DNA of 25,953 nucleotides, from contig JAIXSW010000362.1 in assembly GCA_027484495.1 (NCBI GenBank), positions 1-25,953 on the forward strand, given 5' to 3'. Under the pieces are notes generated by a model. It searched no databases, was not told the DNA's origin, and saw only the letters and a program-made list of their open reading frames with translations. This document shows, piece after piece, positions 1-7,097 of the stretch; within the stretch, counting starts at the first letter, position 1; every line of letters begins with the position of its first letter. This DNA comes from Gammaproteobacteria bacterium (lineage in GTDB: Bacteria; Pseudomonadota; Gammaproteobacteria; Enterobacterales; Alteromonadaceae). Both the position numbers and the translations under genes were made by a program.

Positions 1-988
1 CATCGCCGGCTTTGAGACCGGAGATCACTTCAACCAGACCGGGTAAACGCTGGCCGGGAATGATTTCAACCTGACGGACATTATCTTCAGCTTCCACCAC
101 AAAGACGTAATGTTTGCTTTGTAGCGGCATCACGGCTTTTTCAGCGATTTGCACCACTTCCGCTTTGGCCAGTTCGACATGCACATTCAGCAACATGCCC
201 GGGCGCAGTTTCAGATCGGCATTGTCAATCACAGCGTGGACTTTTACCGAGCGCGTCACCGGGTCAATCCGTGGGTCAATTGCTTTGACTTTGCCTTGAA
301 AAGTAAAACCGGGATAGGCGATATTATCGGCGGAGATGACCATGTCATTTTGCAGCGCGGCCAGATAACGTTCGGCGATATTAAATTCGACGCGGATTTT
401 ACTGATGTCATCCAGCGTTGTCAGCTCAGTCCCTGTTGCGAGATAGGCGCCATTACTGACCTGACGCAAGCCCAGCACGCCGTCAAACGGCGCGTGGATC
501 ACCAGTTCATTCAGCCGGGCTTCGAGTGCGTCGAGCTGTGCACGGGTGGCATTCACTTTGGCTTGTTGTTCATCCAGCAATGACTGCGCGCTGGCCTGAG
601 TACGGGTTAGGTTTTTCAGCCGGGCCAACTGTCGATTTTGTTCCGTCATCAGTGCCTTCAGTTCGGCAATACGGGCACGCTCTTCAGTGTCGTTAAAGCG
701 GGCAATCAAATCACCTTTTTTAACCGGCTGGCCTTCCTCTATATGCAGTTCAATCAGATAATCACTGCTGGCATTGACAATTCGGGCAGAATCATAGGCC
801 AAGGCAGTACCCAGGGCGTCAACTTTACGGGTCAATAAAGCGCTTTGAACTTTGCTGGTGCTGACATAAATTTTGCTTTCAACCCGTCGACTTTGGTCTT
901 GCGGCGTTGTTGTTTGAAAGAATAAATACAACATAAAGCCAGCCAGCAATAAAAAAATGATCCAAATCAGGCGTGAATGGTTAATCAA
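1..988 (-). CDS. RND efflux periplasmic adaptor (HlyD/MFP family), 3' end cut off by window
   Basis: This is the first 329 residues of a membrane fusion protein, which links an inner-membrane RND pump to an outer-membrane channel. The start is taken as TTG at 988: an in-frame stop lies a few codons upstream, no ATG is available near the N-terminus, and GGAG at 997-1000 on the complementary strand sits 8 bases before the TTG. Residues 7-24 form a membrane anchor (LIWIIFLLLAGFML). The first half of the lipoyl-like domain is near 66-100 (EEGQPVKKGDLIARF), an alpha-helical hairpin spans about 102-162, the second lipoyl half is near 163-192 (IHAPFDGVLGLRQV), and the beta-barrel follows to about 275 (IDPRIDPVTRSVKV). 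The family is clear; the substrate cannot be read. The pump gene would be expected beyond base 1. It is divergent from the gene at 1120, with 131 bases between them. Confidence 0.88.
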   Translation of the reverse strand, partial: MINHSRLIWIIFLLLAGFMLYLFFQTTTPQDQSRRVESKIYVSTSKVQSALLTRKVDALGTALAYDSARIVNASSDYLIELHIEEGQPVKKGDLIARFNDTEERARIAELKALMTEQNRQLARLKNLTRTQASAQSLLDEQQAKVNATRAQLDALEARLNELVIHAPFDGVLGLRQVSNGAYLATGTELTTLDDISKIRVEFNIAERYLAALQNDMVISADNIAYPGFTFQGKVKAIDPRIDPVTRSVKVHAVIDNADLKLRPGMLLNVHVELAKAEVVQIAEKAVMPLQSKHYVFVVEAEDNVRQVEIIPGQRLPGLVEVISGLKAGD

Positions 989-1119
989 TGTCAGAACTCC
1001 GGTCCATATATTTCATCAAAAACTGATGTATTGTAGGGAATCTGGTCTGTATTAGATGTCGGCGTTATCGCAGTAGGTGGTCGATTGGTCGTATCAATGG
1101 GAAGTATTCAGGAGTATCA

Positions 1120-1221
1120 ATGACGGATAAAAAGTGCGAACGTTGCAGGATGTTTCGGTTTTACCTGGTCTGGACCATCCTGATGAGCCTGTTAATGTAC
1201 TGGTACATGCAATCGCTATGA
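1120..1221 (+). CDS. 33-residue CxxC-containing single-pass membrane peptide, unknown function
   Basis: This small gene was found by hand. ATG at 1120 is preceded by AGGAG at 1110-1114, and the frame ends in TGA at 1219-1221. The product begins MTDKKCERCRMF, giving a Cys-x-x-Cys pair at residues 6 and 9 in a basic N-terminus, followed by a hydrophobic stretch at about 12-31 (FRFYLVWTILMSLLMYWYM) that looks like one membrane helix. Its stop overlaps the start of the next gene as ATGA (1218-1221), which suggests translational coupling. The CxxC could bind metal or be redox active; that is inference. I do not recognise the family. It is the first gene of a likely operon with 1218-1886. Support is the strong ribosome site, the ATGA overlap and the non-random peptide composition. 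Confidence 0.7.
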   Translation: MTDKKCERCRMFRFYLVWTILMSLLMYWYMQSL

Positions 1222-1886
1222 CCAGTAGACAGTTTTTCTCAGCTTCAGCAAAAGGTGGCGCCACGTTATTTCTGACGGCCGCCGCAATGTTATTGGCCGG
1301 AATTTTGCTGCTGGCCGTCCGTGCTGATTTGATGGCGGCCCAAGGCTGGGTGCTTTGGTTCTTGCTGACTCTGGTCGCGGCTTATGTCGGCATCATGAAG
1401 CTCAGAGCTCCGGTATTGCTTGCAGAGACGACGATCGAGGGCCTGCGGTATTTCCACCCGCGCGGCAGCTGGCTGATCCCCTGGAGTTCGTTGGGGCAGG
1501 TACAGCAAGTGACACTGCAGGGCCGTGAAATGGCCTGGATCGGCGTGCGCGTGCTGGACTACGATCAAATCTTAACGACCATACCATTGCGGTTAGCCGT
1601 GCGGTTATTGATAGAACAACGGGGTCTGTTGATAGCGGCTGCCGGCAGCGGTTGTCCGGATGGGCGCTGTGCCAGTGACTACCTGACGGACGTGACTGCC
1701 TTTCGCAGTAAAACGAGGTTGTATAAAGGCGTGCAGGCGATGTTTGCGCAGCGCATGGTGCATCTGCGCCAGTTTGTGCAAGCAGACTTGTTGATCCCGG
1801 CCGATCTGGCCAATTGCAGCGTCAGTGAATTTTGCCTTTTTATCAATCGGCAACGATTGAATTTTACTCAGGAAAACAACGGCTAG
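1218..1886 (+). CDS. DUF2982-like membrane protein, unknown function
   Basis: The product is 222 residues starting MTSRQFFSASAKGG. An in-frame start at 1134 exists, but it would only add residues read from the overlapping 33-residue gene, and the ATGA overlap at 1218 is a better start. There are two hydrophobic segments at about residues 17-36 (LTAAAMLLAGILLL) and 44-64 (WFLLTLVAAYVGIM), then a soluble domain. The pattern of that domain (WIGVRVLDYDQIL, then RLAVRLLIEQRGLL, then a C-terminal DLLIPADL segment) resembles what I recall of the gammaproteobacterial DUF2982 family; this is recognition from memory, not a search. A CPDGRC cysteine pair sits in the middle of the soluble part. The short tight fold after two helices recalls a PH-like membrane-associated domain, but no function is known. 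Confidence 0.75.
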   Translation: MTSRQFFSASAKGGATLFLTAAAMLLAGILLLAVRADLMAAQGWVLWFLLTLVAAYVGIMKLRAPVLLAETTIEGLRYFHPRGSWLIPWSSLGQVQQVTLQGREMAWIGVRVLDYDQILTTIPLRLAVRLLIEQRGLLIAAAGSGCPDGRCASDYLTDVTAFRSKTRLYKGVQAMFAQRMVHLRQFVQADLLIPADLANCSVSEFCLFINRQRLNFTQENNG

Positions 1887-1948
1887 ACACACCCCAACCG
1901 CTGGTTCATAATGCAAAAAACTTCCTTGCAGATTTGGTGAATGCACAG

Positions 1949-2284
1949 ATGAGTACATACGAAAGACCTTTTCTGGTCAGTGGCCGTAATACCATTATCC
2001 ACAAACAGAAAAAACTCGATTTAGTGATTATCAACGGTGATTCCGACCCGGTCGTCATCGTATCCCGCACCGGCGTGAAAAAATTTGAAGAAGAAGTGCC
2101 GGCGAATCGGGTAGAAGCAAAAGAGCGTTATCTGGAACTGGTTGATATCGGCAGTTCAGATGTGTTTGGTGAAAACAAAACTTTATTGTTTGTGCAGGCG
2201 CTGAATAACAAAGAATATAAAATCGACTACACCAAAATTGGTACTGATTTATTTATCCGTGTGCACCAGGAAAATTATATCTAA
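1949..2284 (+). CDS. hypothetical 111-residue soluble protein
   Basis: The preferred start is ATG 1949 (MSTYERPFLVSG), giving 111 residues. An in-frame ATG at 1832 would overlap the preceding gene by 55 bases and add only residues that look like its frame-shadow. GGTGA about 9 bases before ATG 1949 is a weak ribosome site. The protein has no membrane segment or signal peptide and is rich in beta-type alternation (LDLVIINGDSDPVVIVSR, then KTLLFVQALNNKEYKIDY). I do not recognise the family. It lies 62 bases after the DUF2982-like gene on the same strand and is followed 12 bases later by a good terminator, so it is probably the last gene of that transcript. Confidence 0.72.
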   Translation: MSTYERPFLVSGRNTIIHKQKKLDLVIINGDSDPVVIVSRTGVKKFEEEVPANRVEAKERYLELVDIGSSDVFGENKTLLFVQALNNKEYKIDYTKIGTDLFIRVHQENYI

Positions 2285-2296
2285 CGACATGTCTAA

Positions 2297-2337
2297 GGGC
2301 CTGAATGCACAATTGCTTGCTTTCAGGTCCGTTTTTT
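2297..2337 (+). terminator. rho-independent terminator after the 111-residue gene
   Basis: GGGCCTGAA (2297-2305) pairs with TTCAGGTCC (2322-2330) as nine pairs including one G-U, with a loop of about 16 bases, and GTTTTTTG follows at 2331-2338. It separates the left operon from the DUF342 gene. Confidence 0.8.
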
Positions 2338-2380
2338 GTTTCAGTAACGTCACAGTCAGTCTATTTCATGTGATGTTGTC

Positions 2381-4060
2381 GTGAATAAAATCGCAATGCA
2401 ATTCAGCAAAGATGCAGACTTCATCGAAGTCCGGGTCGCCGTCGGATTGTATGATTTGACCGCGCAGGCTATCCGAGAGGCTTTGCAAGAAGCAGGGTAT
2501 GCGCGTTGTTTTATCCTCACCGAACAAATCAACCAGTTATTGTCTGATTATCTGGCACTGCAAGACGATATCAAACTAAACAAGCTCAAAGAAGGTGTGG
2601 TGGTCCGGCGAAAAATCGCTGAGCGCCGTAACGCTGTATTGGCTATTCAAATCGCAGCTGATTCGATGTCAGCCGTCGCGGAAATTGTTGCAGCCTGGGG
2701 CGGCACGCCTGTGTCAGCCAACGATCTGGTGAAAGCAGCGCAGGAAGCGGGTGTTCATTTTGGTTTTCAAAAGGATGCGATCGTCCAGCTGGTTGGCAGC
2801 GCCAGTCGCGCTGAGCCAGGCAGTAAACTACAGCAGGTTATTGCAGTTGGCCGGCTGATGCAGCCGGGACAAAACGCCAGTTTTGAAGCCTTAGTCGAAG
2901 GCCTGACTGTGCGTTCCAATAAACCGTTGCAAGTGAATGAGTCAAAAGTCGACTTACGGGATTTTGGTGTGATCCCTTCGGTGCGTAGCGGTGATCCGGT
3001 GATCAGGCGCCGGCCTCCCACCAACGGTATCGACGGTGTGACGGTGCGTGGCGATATTACACTGGCATCTCCCGGCCAACAGGTTGAATGGAAGCCCGGT
3101 GAAGGTACGGAAGTCTGCCCAACCGACGTGGACATGTTGATAGCCAGTCGGGATGGGATGCCACGGGTAATGGAGGCAGGAGCGGCCGTCGATGAAGTCT
3201 ATGCGGTAAAAAAAGTAGATTTGTCGACCGGCCATGTTCAGTTTAAAGGTTCTGTCATTATTAACGGTGATGTGACAGAAAGTATGAAAGTAATTGCCGG
3301 CGGCAATGTTTTCATCAAAGGCATGGCCGAAGGTTCACTTATTGAGTCTGGCGGGGATGTGCGTATCGGCGGTGCTATTATCGGCCATCAATTTTCTGCA
3401 CCTGACGGCAGTCTGGAGCATTTCAGTACTGTGGTGCGAGCTGCAGGCAGCATCCAATGCACATTAGCGCAATATGCCCGTATTGAATGCAACGGTGATT
3501 TTCATGCTACCAAGCAAATTAATCATTGTGATGTAAATGCGCGCAGCGTGATCTCAGGTACCGAAGAAAAGCTCAATGGCAAAATTGTTGGTGGTCGGTT
3601 TTATCTCGATTTTGGTCTAAAGGCGGGCTCTCTCGGCTCTCTATCCGAGAGCACTTTACAGATTAATCTGAACCGTCGTATTGATCCGATATTGGAAAAG
3701 CAACAGGCGCTGAAGCAAAACATCGCAATGGTCAAACATGAGATGGAGCAAATCCGTCAAAGTCTGGAACAAATGAAGCAACAGGACAGATCTGAAGCTG
3801 CGCAGGAACAGACCAAATATCTGGTGGATGACTTTGAAGCGCAAAAAGCCATCGCATTAGCGCTGATTGAAGATGTGAAGCGGCTTGAAGTTGATCGCGT
3901 GAACAAAATGGCCGAAGGGCTGGTGCTGGTGAAACAACAGATGTTTGCCGGAGTCGAGTTTAAACTGGGGACGGAGATATTACCGGTGAAGCGGGAATTT
4001 GGTCCCAGCAAGATCCATCAGGTGGATGCCCGGTTGAGTATTGAGCCGTGGGTCAGCTGA
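2381..4060 (+). CDS. DUF342/FapA-family beta-helix protein
   Basis: The product is 559 residues from GTG 2381; ATG 2396 (five codons in) is an alternative, and neither has a strong ribosome site. The N-terminal domain (about 1-180) is followed by a linker with the family-typical run RRRPPTNGIDGVTVRGDI at about 209-226. Next is a glycine-rich right-handed beta-helix at about 280-410, with repeats such as INGDVTESMKVIAGGNVFIKG broken up by turns (VIAGGNVFIKG, IESGGDVRIGGAIIG). A long helical region at about 430-510 is probably a coiled coil, and a short C-terminal beta segment ends the protein. This is the architecture of DUF342, also called FapA for flagellar assembly protein A. In Vibrio and relatives members are linked to flagellum placement or membrane and polymer sensing; no flagellar gene is in this window. 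It stands alone between a terminator and the next gene 115 bases later. Confidence 0.88.
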   Translation: MNKIAMQFSKDADFIEVRVAVGLYDLTAQAIREALQEAGYARCFILTEQINQLLSDYLALQDDIKLNKLKEGVVVRRKIAERRNAVLAIQIAADSMSAVAEIVAAWGGTPVSANDLVKAAQEAGVHFGFQKDAIVQLVGSASRAEPGSKLQQVIAVGRLMQPGQNASFEALVEGLTVRSNKPLQVNESKVDLRDFGVIPSVRSGDPVIRRRPPTNGIDGVTVRGDITLASPGQQVEWKPGEGTEVCPTDVDMLIASRDGMPRVMEAGAAVDEVYAVKKVDLSTGHVQFKGSVIINGDVTESMKVIAGGNVFIKGMAEGSLIESGGDVRIGGAIIGHQFSAPDGSLEHFSTVVRAAGSIQCTLAQYARIECNGDFHATKQINHCDVNARSVISGTEEKLNGKIVGGRFYLDFGLKAGSLGSLSESTLQINLNRRIDPILEKQQALKQNIAMVKHEMEQIRQSLEQMKQQDRSEAAQEQTKYLVDDFEAQKAIALALIEDVKRLEVDRVNKMAEGLVLVKQQMFAGVEFKLGTEILPVKREFGPSKIHQVDARLSIEPWVS

Positions 4061-4175
4061 AAAACCGACCAATAGCCGGCAGGCTGCGACCTTCACTGTC
4101 CAGACAAACGCTCTGATTCGGCTGGGTATGATATGCTGTGACTATATTGATCCCCCGGCTGAATTGTGATCTGAA

Positions 4176-4940
4176 GTGAATTTAAAGCGGTTTTGCTTAA
4201 CAAGCTTGTTGTTTCTGCCACTCTGGACACAGGCCAGCGAATGCAAGATGGCATTTCGCCATGGGATCCTGATTTCTCCCGACCAAATCCGCGTTCAGAC
4301 TGCCGACCGTACCCAATACCAAATCAATAATGACCAACAGCTGTTTATTCAGGGCGAACTGCAGCAGTTGTCAGCTGAAGATATTCGCGTGTTGCAAAAA
4401 TATAGCCACGGCATGCGCAAATTTGTGCCGCAAGTGGTTGGCATCGCTGTAGATAGTATGGAACTTGGTTTGCAGGCGATCGAGAGTATGCTCGTTGGCG
4501 TTGGCAACAAAGCCCAGCAGGAAGAGTGGCAGGCGCTGGTACGGGAAACCACGTATCAGATCATGTCGCGGTTTGTGCGCAGTGGTGAGCACTTTTATCT
4601 GGCGCCGCAAAGTCTGAACGAAATGGATGCTTTTTTGCACGGTGAACTGAAAGAAAATCTGAATACTCTGGCGAAAAATACTGTAGGCGCCGTGTGGCAG
4701 GCGCTGCGCGATGCATTACAGCAGACCGATGACAACTTTGAACTGAATGACAGCCGTGACTGGCAACCGGTCGAGCAGCTGGTCGATAAAATCAACTTGG
4801 GTCTGGATGCCAAAGCGGAAGAATTGGAAGCAAAATCAGCTTTGTTCTGTAATCGCCTGGTTGAACTGGATCTAATCGAAACCGAGCTGCAACAGCGGGT
4901 GCCTGGCCTTGCGGCATACGATGTCGTGATCGCTAAATAG
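4176..4940 (+). CDS. YggN-like exported protein (DUF2884)
   Basis: The product is 254 residues from GTG 4176. The N-terminus is a signal peptide (basic NLKR, then FCLTSLLFLPLW, with cleavage probably after TQA or QAS), which fixes this start. The mature protein opens with a cysteine and the DUF2884 pattern: a short beta region with LISPDQIRVQ and QLFIQGELQQLS, then the helical stretch VLQKYSHGMRKFVPQVVGIA and MELGLQAIESMLVG. That matches E. coli YggN, a periplasmic protein of unknown function. A second cysteine lies near the C-terminus (LFCNRLVEL), so a disulfide is possible. It converges on the gene at 4960, with only 19 bases between the two stop codons. Confidence 0.85.
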   Translation: MNLKRFCLTSLLFLPLWTQASECKMAFRHGILISPDQIRVQTADRTQYQINNDQQLFIQGELQQLSAEDIRVLQKYSHGMRKFVPQVVGIAVDSMELGLQAIESMLVGVGNKAQQEEWQALVRETTYQIMSRFVRSGEHFYLAPQSLNEMDAFLHGELKENLNTLAKNTVGAVWQALRDALQQTDDNFELNDSRDWQPVEQLVDKINLGLDAKAEELEAKSALFCNRLVELDLIETELQQRVPGLAAYDVVIAK

Positions 4941-4952
4941 CTAAGCTGCCGC

Positions 4953-4970
4953 GGGTGGTTTACACCACCC
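4953..4970. other. hairpin spanning the stop codon of the AstE-like gene
   Basis: GGGTGGT (4953-4959) and ACCACCC (4964-4970) form a perfect 7-base-pair stem with a 4-base loop between two convergent genes. The minus-strand stop codon (4960-4962) lies in the loop. There is no clear T-run on either side, so it is at best an atypical terminator or a 3'-end stabiliser. Confidence 0.5.
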
Positions 4971-6114
4971 CATAATCGCCACCCAGTGACGCCGGCATCG
5001 CGTTATCCACTTCATCACTAATGGCATCCAGCGTTTTTTCGGCTTCAGCCAGTTCGCTGACTTCAGCAATATGAAACAGCGCTTCCCCCTCGTTGACCAG
5101 TGGCAAGTTGTTGCGGCCAATAATGATGCCACTAAAAGGCGCAAGCACCGCCACTTCAAAATCAGAATAAGGCGAATAGATGTGTGCCAGCGTATCGCCG
5201 GCGTTAACGATTTGGCCTAAACCCTGGTAATAGCGGGCAATGCCGTCATGTTCCGCACGGATCCAGCTACTTTTCTTCGAAAACAACGAGCCGGTTTTCT
5301 GCTGACGTTTCAGCGTTCTCAGCATCCCCAGACTGTGCATCACATTGACAATACCGCGTACACCAATGTTGATCGCCTGTTCGTCAAATCGCAACGCTTC
5401 GCCGGCTTCATACAAAATAATCGGAATGCCCATACCATTGGCTGTACCTCGCATCGTGCCATCTCGGCTGGCGGCTTTAATGATGATAGGCGCATTAAAA
5501 CTCTCAGCCATTCGCAGCGAAACTTTGTCTTTGGACGTCGCCCGTACTTGCGGATAATTACTACGGTGAATGGCGCCAGTGTGTAAATCAATGACGTGAG
5601 TCGATTTTTTTAAAATCCGGTCGGTAAACTGCCAGGCCATCCTGCTGCCAAGAGAGCCTTTTTCGCTGCCCGGAAAGCTGCGGTTTAAATCTCGCCGATC
5701 AGGCAGGTAACGGCTTTGTTGGACAAATCCATAGGTGTTCACGATCGGCACCACGATCAAAGTGCCTTTAATATTATTGAGCCTTGGCAGGCGCAACAAA
5801 CGGCGGCAAATCTCCACGCCATTAATTTCGTCACCATGCAAAGCCGCGGTAATTAATAAAACCGGGCCCGGTCTTTTACCATGAATAACATGCGCTCCGA
5901 TATTGAGCTCAGTGTGGGTATAGAGTTTGCCAAACGGGATGTCAACGACCATCCGCTGGCCTGGGGCGATCTGGCTGTTGCCAAGGACAAAGTCAGCCTG
6001 CACTGGCGGTGCTGACGACTGCGCTGGCTGCTCTAAATGGTTCGTTGACGTTTCAGCGGTTTGGGTCGCTCCAAGCTCTGGTGCGATATCCGGCAGATCA
6101 GCAGGTGCACTCAT
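4960..6114 (-). CDS. AstE/AspA-family zinc hydrolase paired with RimK
   Basis: The product is 384 residues from ATG at 6114, overlapping the rimK stop as TGATG. The family (succinylglutamate desuccinylase/aspartoacylase, carboxypeptidase-like fold) cleaves acyl-amino-acid amide bonds. Numbering from the TTG one codon earlier, the zinc-site HGDE is at 94-97 (AALHGDEING), the third ligand is in DLHTG near 178-180, the substrate-arginine region is PDRRDLNRSFPG at about 139-150, and the catalytic glutamate region is LYEAGE at 235-240. The first 40 residues are low-complexity (Ala, Pro, Gln) and probably disordered. The C-terminal 90 residues contain a barrel-sandwich pattern (VNAGDTLAHIY, then VLAPFSGIIIG, then VNEGEALFHI) without a biotin/lipoyl lysine. 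It is not AstE itself: no arginine-succinyl pathway gene is nearby. The true substrate is unknown. Confidence 0.88.
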   Translation of the reverse strand: MSAPADLPDIAPELGATQTAETSTNHLEQPAQSSAPPVQADFVLGNSQIAPGQRMVVDIPFGKLYTHTELNIGAHVIHGKRPGPVLLITAALHGDEINGVEICRRLLRLPRLNNIKGTLIVVPIVNTYGFVQQSRYLPDRRDLNRSFPGSEKGSLGSRMAWQFTDRILKKSTHVIDLHTGAIHRSNYPQVRATSKDKVSLRMAESFNAPIIIKAASRDGTMRGTANGMGIPIILYEAGEALRFDEQAINIGVRGIVNVMHSLGMLRTLKRQQKTGSLFSKKSSWIRAEHDGIARYYQGLGQIVNAGDTLAHIYSPYSDFEVAVLAPFSGIIIGRNNLPLVNEGEALFHIAEVSELAEAEKTLDAISDEVDNAMPASLGGDYGVV

Positions 6115-7004
6115 CAACGATCCTGATGTTTTTGGTATTGGCTTTCCAGATAATCCAGAATCGCACCGGCTACGTCAACAGTTGTCGCCGCTTCGATGCC
6201 TTCGAGGCCAGGTGAGCTGTTCACTTCCATCACCACCGGGCCTTCTTTGGATTGCAGGATGTCGACGCCAGCGACCGCAAGCCCCATACATTTTGCCGCT
6301 TGCAGCGCAGTTTTTCGTTCGGCACTACTGAGCTTTATCGCAGTAGCAGTACCGCCGCGATGCAGGTTAGAGCGAAATTCGCCTGCTTTGGCCTGGCGTT
6401 TCATCGCGGCGATAACCTTATTGCCAACGACAAAGCAGCGGATATCAGCGCCTTTGGCTTCACTGATATATTGCTGCACCAGAATATTGGCGTTGAGCCC
6501 CATAAAAGCCTCAATCACGCTTTCTGCCGCAGTGCGGGTCTCGGCCAGCACCACACCAATGCCTTGCGTCCCTTCCAGTAGTTTAATCACCAGCGGGGCG
6601 CCGCCGACCATTTCAATCAGGTCTGGAATGTCACCGGGCTTATCGGCAAAACCGGTGACCGGTAAACCAATACCTTCACGCGCCATCAGTTGCATTGAAT
6701 TCAGTTTGTCGCGGGCCCGGCTGATGGCATCAGCAGTATTCAGGCAATAAACGCCCATCATTTCAAATTGACGCAGCACGGCATTGCCGTAAAACGTGAT
6801 GGATGCGCCAATGCGTGGGATCACGGCATCAATGCCTTCCAATGCAGCGCCACGATAGTGGATGGATAACGCATTGTGGTTGATGTTCATATAACACAAG
6901 GTAGGGTCTATGACTTCGACCTGATGACCGCGCGCCACTGCAGTGTCGACCAGACGGCGGGTGGAATACAACTCGGCATTACGGGATAACACAGCAATTT
7001 TCAT
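6114..7004 (-). CDS. rimK: RimK, ribosomal protein S6 glutamate ligase (ATP-grasp)
   Basis: The product is 296 residues (E. coli RimK is 300). RimK adds glutamates to the C-terminus of ribosomal protein S6 using ATP and can make poly-alpha-glutamate. The N-terminus MKIAVLSRNAELYSTRRL is typical, the ATP-grasp glycine loop KLLEGTQGIGVVLAE is at 141-155, and the Mg-binding motif MEVNSSPGLEGIE is at 259-271. The start ATG 7004 has GGAG five bases upstream. A TAGAAT box about 45 bases upstream of the start could be a -10, but no good -35 goes with it. The gene is first in a two-gene unit with the AstE-like hydrolase (TGATG overlap). It lies 93 bases downstream of mgtE, with no clear terminator between. 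Confidence 0.95.
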   Translation of the reverse strand: MKIAVLSRNAELYSTRRLVDTAVARGHQVEVIDPTLCYMNINHNALSIHYRGAALEGIDAVIPRIGASITFYGNAVLRQFEMMGVYCLNTADAISRARDKLNSMQLMAREGIGLPVTGFADKPGDIPDLIEMVGGAPLVIKLLEGTQGIGVVLAETRTAAESVIEAFMGLNANILVQQYISEAKGADIRCFVVGNKVIAAMKRQAKAGEFRSNLHRGGTATAIKLSSAERKTALQAAKCMGLAVAGVDILQSKEGPVVMEVNSSPGLEGIEAATTVDVAGAILDYLESQYQKHQDR

Positions 7005-7097
7005 GCGGACTCCGGCACTCGCAAAGACTGATCAGGAATTGCCTGATTCTAGACGGATTTTTTTAAAAGCGGGAAAGTTGCCTGCCTTTTTGCAGAT

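Noticed and set aside
149..583. Plus-strand open frame of 144 codons
   Set aside because: It lies antisense to the membrane fusion protein gene, has no ribosome site and shows no recognisable domain; the minus strand carries a clear family match.
1134..1217. Longer N-terminus for the DUF2982-like gene
   Set aside because: It would overlap the 33-residue gene in another frame; the added residues do not precede a better ribosome site, and the ATGA overlap at 1218 explains the start.
6196..6750. 184-codon plus-strand open frame opposite rimK
   Set aside because: Composition is Ser/Ala/Ile-rich with no domain, as expected of a complement-frame shadow; rimK motifs cover the other strand.
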